DNA of 33,040 nucleotides from assembly GCF_002217285.1 (NCBI RefSeq), contig NZ_MUGW01000059.1:1-33040 (forward strand). The letters run 5' to 3'. This DNA is from Flavobacterium hercynium. Its GTDB lineage: Bacteria > Bacteroidota > Bacteroidia > Flavobacteriales > Flavobacteriaceae. The stretch's first letter is position 1, and each line of letters opens with the position of its first letter. The notes beneath the pieces were generated by a model that was not told the DNA's origin, did not search any database, and saw only the letters and a list, made by a program, of their open reading frames with translations. Both the position numbers and the translations under genes were made by a program. This document shows positions 25,562 through 33,040 of the stretch, in pieces.

Positions 25562-25660
25562 ATGGAAAATAACAGTATAAAATATCACACTTCGATATCA
25601 ACTCAAAACTGGGTTGCCATTACTGCTACAACAACATCTACAATTACTACTACCCCTTAG
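25562..25660 (+). CDS. Threonine operon leader peptide
   Basis: A 32-codon frame from ATG 25562 to TAG 25658-25660 lies right behind the thr promoter and 106 bases before thrA. Ten of its residues are Thr and four are Ile; eight of the Thr fall in the last twelve residues (the peptide ends TATTTSTITTTP). In enterobacteria the thr operon is governed by a leader peptide with Thr and Ile codons, since Ile is made from Thr, and this composition is the same although the sequence is unrelated to E. coli ThrL. The stop codon sits in the loop and first base of the right arm of a hairpin (25651-25665). The role is to sense charged tRNA-Thr and tRNA-Ile by ribosome stalling; this is inferred from composition and position. 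Confidence 0.82.
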   Translation: MENNSIKYHTSISTQNWVAITATTTSTITTTP

Positions 25661-25705
25661 GGGTATACATTTTTACATATAATCCTAGGTTATCTATACT
25701 TTTTT
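25651..25705 (+). promoter_or_regulatory. Candidate thr attenuator
   Basis: Two mutually exclusive hairpins can be drawn. Hairpin A is TACCCC (25651-25656) with GGGGTA (25660-25665), loop TTA, overlapping the leader stop. Hairpin B pairs 25656-25667 with 25678-25689 (about 11 pairs including two G-T, one G-A mismatch, 10-base loop). A weaker long-range pairing, 25659-25667 with 25695-25703, abuts the T6 run at 25700-25705. An earlier stem CAACTC/GGGTTG (25599-25604, 25611-25616) lies inside the leader frame. Which structure terminates is not settled by eye. Confidence 0.55.
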
Positions 25706-25766
25706 CTTGAAAGAAGAAAGGTATTGGATAGATGAAAATATTGCACAAAAAGAAAAAAATATCAAA

Positions 25767-28214
25767 ATGAAAGTATTAAAATTTGGCGGAACTTCGGTAG
25801 CCAATGCTCAAAATATAAAACTAGTTCTCGAAATTATAAATCAAAAATCTAAAGAAGACCAATTAGTTGTTGTTGTTTCTGCCTTAAGTAAAGTAACCGA
25901 TTTACTGCAAGCTGCTGCTGCAAAAGCTGCCGCAAACGATGAAAGTTACAGAGAAATCGTTGCTGAAATCGAGAAAAAACACCTTGACACTTTAAAAGAT
26001 CTTATTCCTGTAAGCGAGCAAAGCAGCTTGCTAAGCCATGTAAAAAGAATCATAAACCATTTAGAAACTTTACTTGATGGTTGCTTTTTGCTGGGTGAAT
26101 TATCTCCCAGAACTGCAGATACTATTTTAAGTTTTGGAGAACTGCTTTCGTCTTACATCATTGCACAGGCGTATCAGCAAATCTCAAAAAATGTGGTTTA
26201 CAAAGACAGCCGTGAAATCATTAAAACAGACAGTAATTTTGGTAAGGCTGCTGTAAACTTCGAAATTTCTAATCAATTGATTCAGGACTATTTTTCTGAA
26301 AGTCAATTTCAAATCAATATTTTACCTGGATTTATTTCCCAGACTCAAGACGGAATCACAACTACTTTAGGTCGTGGCGGTTCTGATTACACAGCAGCAA
26401 TTGTTGCCGGTGCTCTGGATGCAGAACAATTAGAAATCTGGACCGACGTAAACGGTATGTTTACTGCTAATCCTAAAATTGTGAAACAAGCACAGCCTAT
26501 TGCTACCATTTCGTATCAGGAAGCGATGGAGTTATCTCACTTTGGTGCTAAAGTGCTTTATCCTCCAACAATTCAGCCTGTTTTACACAAAAACATTCCA
26601 ATTTTAATCAAAAATACTTTTGAGCCGGAAGCGGAAGGAACTTTAATTTCAAATCAGGTTTCGTCGCAAGACACGGTTGTAAAAGGTATCAGTCATATTG
26701 ATCACATTTCGCTTTTAACTCTTGAAGGTTCAGGAATGATTGGTGTTTCCGGTTCTTCTAAACGTTTATTTGAAGTATTGTCTCAGGAAAAAATCAACGT
26801 GATTTTTATTACTCAGGCTTCTTCTGAACATTCTATTTGTATCGGAATTTTAAATTCTGATGCTGATAATGCTGAAGCTGCTATAAACAGCGCTTTTGAG
26901 GTTGAAATTCTTCAAAACAAAATTGATCCTTGTATTGTAGAAAAAGACTTGTGCATTATTGCTTTGGTTGGTGAAAATATGAAAAATCATCAAGGTTTAA
27001 GCGGAAGAATGTTTAGTACTCTTGGTAAAAACAACGTAAATATTCGTGCTATTGCTCAAGGTGCTTCTGAACGTAATATTTCTACTGTTATCAACGAAAG
27101 GGATGTGAAAAAAGCATTGAATACTTTGCATGAAAATTTCTTTGAAGAAAACACTAAACAGCTGAATCTATTTGTAATGGGAGTTGGAAATGTTGGGGAG
27201 AAATTCATTGAACAAATTCACAATCAGAAAAAGTTTTTAAAAGAAGTTTTAAAAATCAATGTACGTGTTATTGCTTTGTCGAATTCAAGAAAAATGCTTT
27301 TTGATGAAGATGGTATTTCTTTAAAGGAATGGCAATCTGCTTTAGATAATGGCGAACCTGCTAATAAAGAACATTTTATTGAGCGCGCTAAAGAACTGAA
27401 TTTACGTAACAGTATTTTTGTTGATATTACAGCCAATGCAAGTGTTTCTGAAACCTATGAGAATTTCTTAAAACAAAGTATTGCGGTTGTAACCTGCAAC
27501 AAAATTGCCTGCTCTTCTGCGTATGACAATTACAAAAAATTAAAAAATCTATCCCGTCAGTACAATGCTCCGTTTTTGTTTGAAACGAATGTTGGTGCGG
27601 GATTACCAATTATAGATACTGTAAAAAATTTAATTGCCTCTGGTGATAAAGTACATAAGATTCAGGCTGTTTTATCCGGAAGCTTAAACTTCATTTTCAA
27701 TAATTTTGATGAGAAAAATTCTTTTCACGATGTTGTAAAAGAAGCTGGTGTTCAGGGTTTCACTGAACCGGATCCAAAAATTGACTTAAGCGGAATTGAT
27801 GTTGCCCGCAAAATCTTAATCTTAATTCGTGAAAGCGGTTACGAAATGGATATTGATGCAATCGAAAACGAAGCGTTTCTTCCTGCTGAATGTCTTGCAA
27901 CAACAAACAATGAGGATTTCTTTGCTTCGCTTATAAAACATGCTCCTCATTTTGAAAACATTTACAAAGAAGCATTAGCCAAAGATTCAAGATTGAAATA
28001 CGTTGCGCAATTCGAAAACGGAAAAGCAAGCGTAGGTCTTCAGTTTATTGCTAAAGACCATCCTTTTTATAATTTAGAAGGAAAAGATAATATCGTTCTT
28101 TTCTACACAGATCGTTATGTAGATCAGCCTTTGTTAATTAAAGGTGCGGGAGCTGGAGCTGCTGTAACTGCTTCCGGAATTTTTGCAGATGTAATTAGGA
28201 TTGGGAATAATTAG
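25767..28214 (+). CDS. thrA: Bifunctional aspartokinase / homoserine dehydrogenase
   Basis: An 815-residue fused enzyme catalysing the first and third steps from aspartate to threonine. The aspartokinase domain starts with KVLKFGGTSVANAQ and includes TTLGRGGSDYTAA and LEIWTDVNGMFTANP. Two ACT-type regulatory segments follow (LLTLEGSGMIGVSGSSKRLF; IALVGENMKNHQGLSGRMF), the usual site of threonine feedback. Homoserine dehydrogenase begins with the NAD(P)-binding FVMGVGNVGEKF (Gly472 region) and contains VVTCNKIACSS, ETNVGAGLPIIDTVKNL, GSLNFIFNNF and GFTEPDPKIDLSGIDVARK. The ATG at 25767 is chosen over an in-frame TTG at 25707, which lies just past the T-run of the attenuator. First gene of thrABC. 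Confidence 0.96.
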   Translation: MKVLKFGGTSVANAQNIKLVLEIINQKSKEDQLVVVVSALSKVTDLLQAAAAKAAANDESYREIVAEIEKKHLDTLKDLIPVSEQSSLLSHVKRIINHLETLLDGCFLLGELSPRTADTILSFGELLSSYIIAQAYQQISKNVVYKDSREIIKTDSNFGKAAVNFEISNQLIQDYFSESQFQINILPGFISQTQDGITTTLGRGGSDYTAAIVAGALDAEQLEIWTDVNGMFTANPKIVKQAQPIATISYQEAMELSHFGAKVLYPPTIQPVLHKNIPILIKNTFEPEAEGTLISNQVSSQDTVVKGISHIDHISLLTLEGSGMIGVSGSSKRLFEVLSQEKINVIFITQASSEHSICIGILNSDADNAEAAINSAFEVEILQNKIDPCIVEKDLCIIALVGENMKNHQGLSGRMFSTLGKNNVNIRAIAQGASERNISTVINERDVKKALNTLHENFFEENTKQLNLFVMGVGNVGEKFIEQIHNQKKFLKEVLKINVRVIALSNSRKMLFDEDGISLKEWQSALDNGEPANKEHFIERAKELNLRNSIFVDITANASVSETYENFLKQSIAVVTCNKIACSSAYDNYKKLKNLSRQYNAPFLFETNVGAGLPIIDTVKNLIASGDKVHKIQAVLSGSLNFIFNNFDEKNSFHDVVKEAGVQGFTEPDPKIDLSGIDVARKILILIRESGYEMDIDAIENEAFLPAECLATTNNEDFFASLIKHAPHFENIYKEALAKDSRLKYVAQFENGKASVGLQFIAKDHPFYNLEGKDNIVLFYTDRYVDQPLLIKGAGAGAAVTASGIFADVIRIGNN

Positions 28215-28219
28215 AAGGA

Positions 28220-28511
28220 GGTTCAAAGGTTCAGAGCAGCAAAGGAGCAAAGGTTTTGTCTTTGTCGCTATATGTCTGTGAATCTTTGTCACTCTGAACC
28301 TTAAAATAAAAAAGAATAATGATTGGCAAAACCTCTTAAACTTTAAGCCTTTGCTACTCTGAACCTTAAAAAATAAAAAAAGTAACGATTGGTAAAAACC
28401 TCTGAACCTTTGAGCCTTTGCCTCTCTGAACCTTAAAAAATAAAAAAAATAACGATTGGCAAAAAACTCTGAACCTTTGAGCCTTTGCCACTCTGAACCT
28501 TAATAAAAAAA
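28220..28511. repeat. Octamer-word tandem repeat in the thrA-thrB spacer
   Basis: The whole spacer is repetitive. Three direct copies begin with GATTGG at 28321, 28387 and 28454 (periods 66 and 67); the last ends at the base before the thrB ATG. A decayed fourth copy precedes them (about 28260-28320). Inside each copy the sequence reads in 8-base steps, e.g. from 28397 AACCTCTG, AACCTTTG, AGCCTTTG, CCTCTCTG, AACCTTAA. Just after the thrA stop, 28220-28255 carries the same words in reverse complement (AACCTTTG, CTCCTTTG, CTGCTCTG, AACCTTTG, AACC), so the mRNA can fold the 5' end of the spacer onto any of the later copies. No reading frame is present. Confidence 0.9.
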
Positions 28512-29429
28512 ATGGAAATAAAACTATTTTGCCCAGCGACTATTGCGAATCTTTCTTGTGGATTTGATGTACTTGGACTTTGCTTAGACAATGCGGGTGA
28601 TGAAATGATCGTTAGAAAAGTAGCTCAAAAAGGTGTTCGCATCACAAAAATTGAAGGTGCTGATTTGCCTTTAGAAACAGAGAAAAATGTTGCGGGAGTT
28701 GCTGCTCTTGCTATGCTAGAAACTCTTGATGTTGATTGCGGTTTTGAAATCGAAATTTACAAACATATAAAAGCCGGAAGCGGAATTGGAAGCAGTGCTG
28801 CAAGTTCTGCGGGAGCTGTTTTTGGAATTAATGAATTATTAGGACAGCCTTATTCTCGTAAAGAGTTGGTTCAATTTGCCATGCAGGGCGAAAAACTGGC
28901 AAGCGGAAATGCTCATGCTGACAATGTTGCTCCTGCCCTTTTAGGTGGTTTTACTTTGGTAAGAAGTTACAGTCCACTGGATATTATCAGAATTGACAGT
29001 CCGGAAGAATTGTTCGCTACGGTGGTTCATCCTCAAATTGAATTAAAAACTTCTGATGCCCGTTCTGTATTAAAACAAACTGTTTCGCTAAAAAGCGCTA
29101 TCATGCAATGGGGAAATGTAGGCGGATTAGTGGCTGGTTTATACACTAAAGATTATGATTTAATTGGAAGGTCACTTCACGATGAAATTGTTGAACCTTT
29201 AAGAAGCGTTTTGATTCCAGGTTTCGATTTAATCAAACAAACGGCTTTAGAGAACGGCGCTTTAGGTTCTGGAATTTCAGGCTCAGGCCCGTCAATTTTC
29301 GCTTTAAGCAAAGGAAAAAATACCGCCGATCAAATTGCAAAAGCCATGAGCGAGGTATACGAGAAAATGAATCTACCGTATGAAATTCACGTTTCGAAAA
29401 TTAATCCGGATGGAGTACGTGTTCTTTGA
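28512..29429 (+). CDS. thrB: Homoserine kinase
   Basis: A 305-residue GHMP kinase that phosphorylates L-homoserine. The N-terminal CPATIANLSCGFDVLG (7-22) and the ATP-binding loop GSGIGSSAASSAG (89-101) are typical, as is the C-terminal GALGSGISGSGPSIFAL. Length matches bacterial ThrB. It follows thrA with a 297-base repeat-filled gap and precedes thrC by 348 bases, unusually wide for thr genes that are normally adjacent or overlapping. No promoter box (TAnnTTTG) is seen directly before it, so it probably depends on the operon promoter. Confidence 0.96.
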   Translation: MEIKLFCPATIANLSCGFDVLGLCLDNAGDEMIVRKVAQKGVRITKIEGADLPLETEKNVAGVAALAMLETLDVDCGFEIEIYKHIKAGSGIGSSAASSAGAVFGINELLGQPYSRKELVQFAMQGEKLASGNAHADNVAPALLGGFTLVRSYSPLDIIRIDSPEELFATVVHPQIELKTSDARSVLKQTVSLKSAIMQWGNVGGLVAGLYTKDYDLIGRSLHDEIVEPLRSVLIPGFDLIKQTALENGALGSGISGSGPSIFALSKGKNTADQIAKAMSEVYEKMNLPYEIHVSKINPDGVRVL

Positions 29430-29431
29430 AC

Positions 29432-29768
29432 GCTGTAAGCTTTAGGCTGTAAGCTTTAAGCCCTTTGCGAAAAATAAAGAAGCTATAAGCAATAGTAAGC
29501 TGTAAGCTGTAGGCTTTAGGCTTTAGGCTGTAAGCTTAAAATCTTTGCGAAAAACAAAAAAGCTGCAAGCAAGCGTAGAAAAAGGCCTAAAGCCTACTGC
29601 GTAAAGCTTAAAGCTTAAAGCAAAAAACATAAAAATCAAAAAGCTGTAAGCTTATAGGCAAACAAGGAAAAAAAGCCTAATGCCTAATGCTTAAAGCATA
29701 AAGCTATTAAAAAAAATAAACAAGCAGTAGGAAAAAGGCCTAAAGCCTAAAGCCTAAAGCTTAAAGCC
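29432..29768. repeat. Opposed heptamer arrays in the thrB-thrC spacer
   Basis: Five short arrays keep exact 7-base register. The left two read in GCTKTAR words: 29432-29459 (GCTGTAA, GCTTTAG, GCTGTAA, GCTTTAA) and 29499-29540 (GCTGTAA, GCTGTAG, GCTTTAG, GCTTTAG, GCTGTAA, GCTTAAA). The right three are in the complementary sense, CYTAAAG: 29586-29620, 29676-29703 (CCTAATG, CCTAATG, CTTAAAG, CATAAAG) and 29739-29766 (CCTAAAG three times, CTTAAAG). The two left arrays are each followed by a related CTTTGCGAAAAA word and an A-rich piece. The block can fold into long imperfect hairpins. It fills the spacer up to 11 bases before the thrC ATG. Confidence 0.9.
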
Positions 29769-29777
29769 ATTAAAAAA

Positions 29778-31067
29778 ATGAAATACTACAGTTTAAACCA
29801 TAACGCACCAAAAGTTTCTTTTAAAGAAGCTGTGATACAAGGATTAGCGAGTGATAAAGGATTATATTTCCCTGAAAATATTACACCGCTAAATCCGGCA
29901 TTTTTTAATGTAATCGAAAATCTGACTCATGAAGAAATTGCTTTTGATGTGATTCAGCAATTTATTGGAGATGAAATTCCGGAAGCCAATTTAAGAGAGA
30001 TCATTGCAGAAACTTTGTGCTTTGATTTTCCGGTTGTACAAGTAGAGGAAGGTATCTATTCCTTAGAATTATTTCACGGTCCCACAATGGCGTTTAAAGA
30101 CGTTGGAGCCCGATTTATGTCACGTTGCCTCGCCTACTTCAATAAAGACAACAAAGACGTTAAAAATACTGTTTTAGTAGCTACTTCAGGAGATACTGGT
30201 GGTGCTGTCGCAAGCGGATTTTTAGGTGTTGACGGTGTAGATGTTGTCATTTTATACCCATCAGGAAAAGTAAGCGACATTCAGGAAAAGCAATTGACTA
30301 CTTTGGGACAAAACATAAAAGCATTGGAAGTTGATGGTGTTTTTGATGATTGTCAGGATATGGTAAAAAAAGCGTTCTTAGATGAAACGCTGGCGCATAA
30401 AAACCTGACTTCGGCAAATTCTATTAATATTGCACGCTGGCTACCGCAAATGTTCTATTTCTTCTTTGCTTATAAAGCATTGAAAAGCCAAAACAAACCA
30501 TTAGTTTTCTCTTGCCCTAGCGGAAACTTCGGAAATATTTGTGCCGGAATTATGGCAAAAAAATTAGGCTTGCCAATCGAACATTTTGTAGCATCTACTA
30601 ACGTAAACGATACCGTACCAAGATTCTTAGAAAACGGAAAATACGATCCGAAACCGTCTAAAGCAACAATCTCGAATGCGATGGATGTTGGAAACCCAAG
30701 TAATTTTATTAGAATTCAAGAATTATACAATAATGATTTAAAGGCTTTTGAAAAAGACTTCTCTTCTTATAGTTACACAGATGAAGAAACACTTAAAGCA
30801 ATGAAACAAATTTACAAAACCGATGGTTACATTGCAGAACCTCATGGTGCTGTTGGCTATTTAGGTTTGAAGAAAGAACTGGAAAAACACGCCGACGCGA
30901 TTGGTATTTTCTTAGAAACAGCGCATCCTATTAAATTCCTTGATGTCGTTGAACCTGCTTTGGGAATTACACTTCCTATTCCTGCTCAGATTGAGAGTGT
31001 TATTAATGAGGAGAAAGTTAGTGTGAGGATTGGAACTTATGAAGAATTGAAAGCTTTTTTGGGATAA
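29778..31067 (+). CDS. thrC: Threonine synthase
   Basis: A 429-residue PLP enzyme converting O-phosphohomoserine to threonine, the last step of the pathway. Visible: the PLP lysine Lys107 in FHGPTMAFKDVGARFM, the phosphate-binding VATSGDTGGAVASGF, LTSANSINIARWLPQMFYFF, and SCPSGNFGNICAGIMAKKLG. Length and motifs fit the shorter bacterial/fungal-like class of threonine synthases. It is the last gene of thrABC and ends before a strong bidirectional terminator. Confidence 0.97.
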   Translation: MKYYSLNHNAPKVSFKEAVIQGLASDKGLYFPENITPLNPAFFNVIENLTHEEIAFDVIQQFIGDEIPEANLREIIAETLCFDFPVVQVEEGIYSLELFHGPTMAFKDVGARFMSRCLAYFNKDNKDVKNTVLVATSGDTGGAVASGFLGVDGVDVVILYPSGKVSDIQEKQLTTLGQNIKALEVDGVFDDCQDMVKKAFLDETLAHKNLTSANSINIARWLPQMFYFFFAYKALKSQNKPLVFSCPSGNFGNICAGIMAKKLGLPIEHFVASTNVNDTVPRFLENGKYDPKPSKATISNAMDVGNPSNFIRIQELYNNDLKAFEKDFSSYSYTDEETLKAMKQIYKTDGYIAEPHGAVGYLGLKKELEKHADAIGIFLETAHPIKFLDVVEPALGITLPIPAQIESVINEEKVSVRIGTYEELKAFLG

Positions 31068-31086
31068 CAGCTTTATATAAAAATTA

Positions 31087-31132
31087 AAAACCACAAATTA
31101 CACTATGAAACAATAGTGCAATTTGTGGTTTT
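31087..31132. terminator. Bidirectional terminator after thrC
   Basis: AAAACCACAAATT (31087-31099) and AATTTGTGGTTTT (31120-31132) are perfect arms, extended inward by CACTA/TAGTG after one A/C mismatch, with an 8-base loop. It stops thrC on the plus strand and the nitrilase-domain gene on the minus strand. Confidence 0.95.
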
Positions 31133-31153
31133 CTTTTGCTTTGTATAAATTAT

Positions 31154-33040
31154 TTAATTTCGATTTTCCATTTTAAAATTAGGTGGTGTATATTTAAAAT
31201 ATCTATTACCTTCTTGTAATGAGTAATTTAATTTTTGGAATTCTCTTAAATCCTGAATATTTATACAAGACGTTATTAAGGAAACATTGTCGCCTCCTTT
31301 TATTTTTAAAATATCTTTCGTTGATGAATCGGATGGTTGCGTTATTCGACTATCACCATATTCCGAAGTATTAACTTGAATAATATACGCATGAATATCT
31401 CTAGAAATTGAATCAGTAATATTAGAAAAATAGTTTGTATCTCTATTATACTCCACTGTTACTACAAAATCAACCTTACCTCTAAACATAGCACGTTTAC
31501 GTATATCTGCTAATTCAAAACAATTAAAAACACTAAAATAAATATTATTCCAACGATAGAGCCTTAATAATTCATCATTCATCTTTTTAAATGGAACAAT
31601 AAATTCTTTTCTTCCTTCAATTTGCCTAGTTTCTTCGGGAGAATAATCTTTCTTTAATCGTAGATCTACAAAAGCATTACTATAATTTTTATAACGAAAA
31701 GGTAAAATCGTTGCTACATAATTTAAAACTTCATTTTCTTTATTTGTAATATGCTCTAAACCACATATTATTGCAACATTATTTTTTTTTGAAAACATGG
31801 TAAGATGCGGTAGCCACTGATAAGGAACAGAAATTTCTGGAAAAACGATTAAATCTGATTTTTGCCTTTTTAAACTTTGATTTAAAATGTGATTTATTTC
31901 ATCAAATCTTTCATAGTTTAAAATAGGAGTTCCTTTCATTGAACTAATAGAATGACTTAATAATGTTTTTGAATTAACAATACCTACTCTTAGTTTAGTT
32001 GGATTAGAAATAGTTTGAACATTAATCTGTATACATTCTTTATTTAATTCAACTGACGAAGGAAAAAACGGTTCATACAATGGAGAATTTAACTTATTAA
32101 ATAGTAGATAATCCTCAAATGTTTTCTGAATCATTAATTTATATGTCTTATCTGAAGGATGAAAAATATTTTTAAATTGATAAAATAGCGATAACTCATT
32201 GTAATGAACAAAACGTGGAGAGTATTCAATCTTTTTCTCATCAAAATCAAAATCCTTATCATATAACTTTTTACTCAAAAAATTAATACCATGGGGATGT
32301 TTACAATAATTTAATAACGGATAATATATTAAATGATGCCTAAGCAAATTAGATTTTATAATCGCTTTAGCTTTCGGTTCAATATGATCAAAAGTTAAAG
32401 CATTGATTATAGCATTACTTTGATTTCTTGTATCTAAACCTCCGATTTTATTTAAAACTTTTTCCGTAAACAATAAATTATTCAAAGAACATGACATTGC
32501 AAAACAATTTGCTAAATGTATAAGTAAATTTTCTTTTAAATCAATTAATAAATCATTTGTTATTTCTTCTGATTCTTCTTTTCTTTTTATACTTGTTATA
32601 GCTTTTATTTGATCTTTCGTAAAATCAATAATTTCCTCAACGGCATTATGAATTATATAAAAATTGAACACTTTTTCCCATAATGACGATAACTCTAAAC
32701 CTCTTTGTCCAGAAAAACATTCTTTAATTTGATTAAATAATTTCTGCTTAATATCATTATTAATCTCGTTTGATATTTTAGTAGCACTAATTAACTTTGA
32801 CAGATGCTTTGATATTCCAAGTTTATCAATTGACAAACTATCAACTGACCTAAATTTATTAATTGTATCAGAGTAAGTAAGTTTATAAGATGAATTTTCG
32901 AAATCATCAAGGATATTTTCTGATTCTGGTTCAAATCTAAATTCACTACTATTTTTTCTAATTTCAGCCTCAAATTTTTCAAGTAATTTGACAGATTCAT
33001 CTTTATTAAAATTATACAACTTTACTTTTTTTGTCTGAAA
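31154..33040 (-). CDS. Nitrilase-domain protein, 5' partial; possible C-terminal half of a DRT1/UG1 defence RT
   Basis: The frame stays open to the right edge (28 visible bases before any usable start other than a TTG at 33019), so the N-terminus is probably missing. 628 residues are visible. The first 340 or so are helical, Lys/Asn/Leu-rich and not recognised (RSVDSLSIDKLGISKHLSKL, RHHLIYYPLLNYCKHPHGIN). From there on is a carbon-nitrogen hydrolase domain with all three expected catalytic residues: Glu in DLIVFPEISVPYQWL, Lys in DLRLKKDYSPEETR and Cys in FSVFNCFELADIRKRA (about 395, 456/457 and 500 counted from the codon at 33019). The later block YFSNITDSISRDIHAYIIQV and NTSEYGDSRITQPS resembles what I recall of RT-linked nitrilase domains. 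Sampled 60-base lines have about 17-35% GC, mostly near 25%, against 35-38% in thrC, suggesting transfer. The nitrilase call is firm; the DRT1 link is a hypothesis. Confidence 0.6.
   Translation of the reverse strand, partial: FQTKKVKLYNFNKDESVKLLEKFEAEIRKNSSEFRFEPESENILDDFENSSYKLTYSDTINKFRSVDSLSIDKLGISKHLSKLISATKISNEINNDIKQKLFNQIKECFSGQRGLELSSLWEKVFNFYIIHNAVEEIIDFTKDQIKAITSIKRKEESEEITNDLLIDLKENLLIHLANCFAMSCSLNNLLFTEKVLNKIGGLDTRNQSNAIINALTFDHIEPKAKAIIKSNLLRHHLIYYPLLNYCKHPHGINFLSKKLYDKDFDFDEKKIEYSPRFVHYNELSLFYQFKNIFHPSDKTYKLMIQKTFEDYLLFNKLNSPLYEPFFPSSVELNKECIQINVQTISNPTKLRVGIVNSKTLLSHSISSMKGTPILNYERFDEINHILNQSLKRQKSDLIVFPEISVPYQWLPHLTMFSKKNNVAIICGLEHITNKENEVLNYVATILPFRYKNYSNAFVDLRLKKDYSPEETRQIEGRKEFIVPFKKMNDELLRLYRWNNIYFSVFNCFELADIRKRAMFRGKVDFVVTVEYNRDTNYFSNITDSISRDIHAYIIQVNTSEYGDSRITQPSDSSTKDILKIKGGDNVSLITSCINIQDLREFQKLNYSLQEGNRYFKYTPPNFKMENRN

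Noticed and set aside
25651..25665. Hairpin A alone as the thr terminator
   Set aside because: It is followed by a mixed sequence with only five T in a row after a gap; a stronger T6 run lies 35 bases on, so the terminating form was left open.
25707..25766. TTG at 25707 as the thrA start
   Set aside because: It would add 20 unconserved residues and lies directly after the attenuator T-run; the ATG at 25767 begins with the conserved KVLKFGGTS.
28215..29777. CRISPR-like look of the repeats between thrA, thrB and thrC
   Set aside because: Copies are contiguous without unique spacers, words are degenerate in 7- or 8-base register, and no cas genes are present.

Overview
The window looks like a chromosomal segment of a Flavobacterium-like member of the Bacteroidota. 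The supporting signs are low GC, A-rich start regions in place of Shine-Dalgarno sites, promoters of the TTTG / TAnnTTTG type, paired A-tract/T-tract terminators, and gene families typical of flavobacteria (OstA-like protein, DUF349 protein, gyrA followed by a TPR protein, fused thrA, RimB-RimK fusion). Most of it is core housekeeping sequence. The left edge cuts an OstA-like gene and the right edge cuts a nitrilase-domain gene.

Layout. 1-5.4 kb (+): OstA/LptA-like secreted protein (5' partial), class-III aminotransferase, then a TPR protein and aroE only 2 bases apart. 5.6-8.4 kb (+): DUF349-repeat protein, a spacer with two repeat types, and an OsmC-like protein. 8.5-12.4 kb (-): a secreted TPR protein behind gyrA. 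12.7-17.4 kb (+): clpC, RimB-RimK fusion, DUF421 membrane protein. 17.5-19.7 kb (+): PadR regulator, HAAS-type membrane protein and serine hydrolase, joined by two ATGA overlaps. 19.8-25.1 kb (-): SUKH (SMI1/KNR4) protein with a helical-repeat tail, PiT phosphate transporter with its DUF47 partner, and hutH. 25.5-31.1 kb (+): a threonine operon (Thr-rich leader peptide, thrA aspartokinase-homoserine dehydrogenase, thrB, thrC). 31.15 kb to the end (-): an AT-rich gene, open at the window edge, with an intact-looking nitrilase domain at its C-terminus.

Most interesting points. (1) An unannotated 32-residue leader peptide with 10 Thr and 4 Ile lies just upstream of thrA, beside competing hairpins; this looks like threonine attenuation. 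(2) The spacers inside the thr operon are filled with degenerate short-word arrays: 8-base words in about 66-base tandem copies between thrA and thrB, and 7-base words in opposing orientations between thrB and thrC. A related 7-base array lies upstream of the OsmC-like gene. These fit neither CRISPR nor ordinary microsatellites. (3) The truncated nitrilase-domain gene may be the C-terminal half of a DRT1/UG1-type reverse transcriptase-nitrilase defence protein. The RT half would lie outside the window, so this is a hypothesis.

Several start codons were moved to internal ATGs (OsmC-like, PadR, hutH, thrA). No tRNA, rRNA, insertion sequence or CRISPR array was seen.
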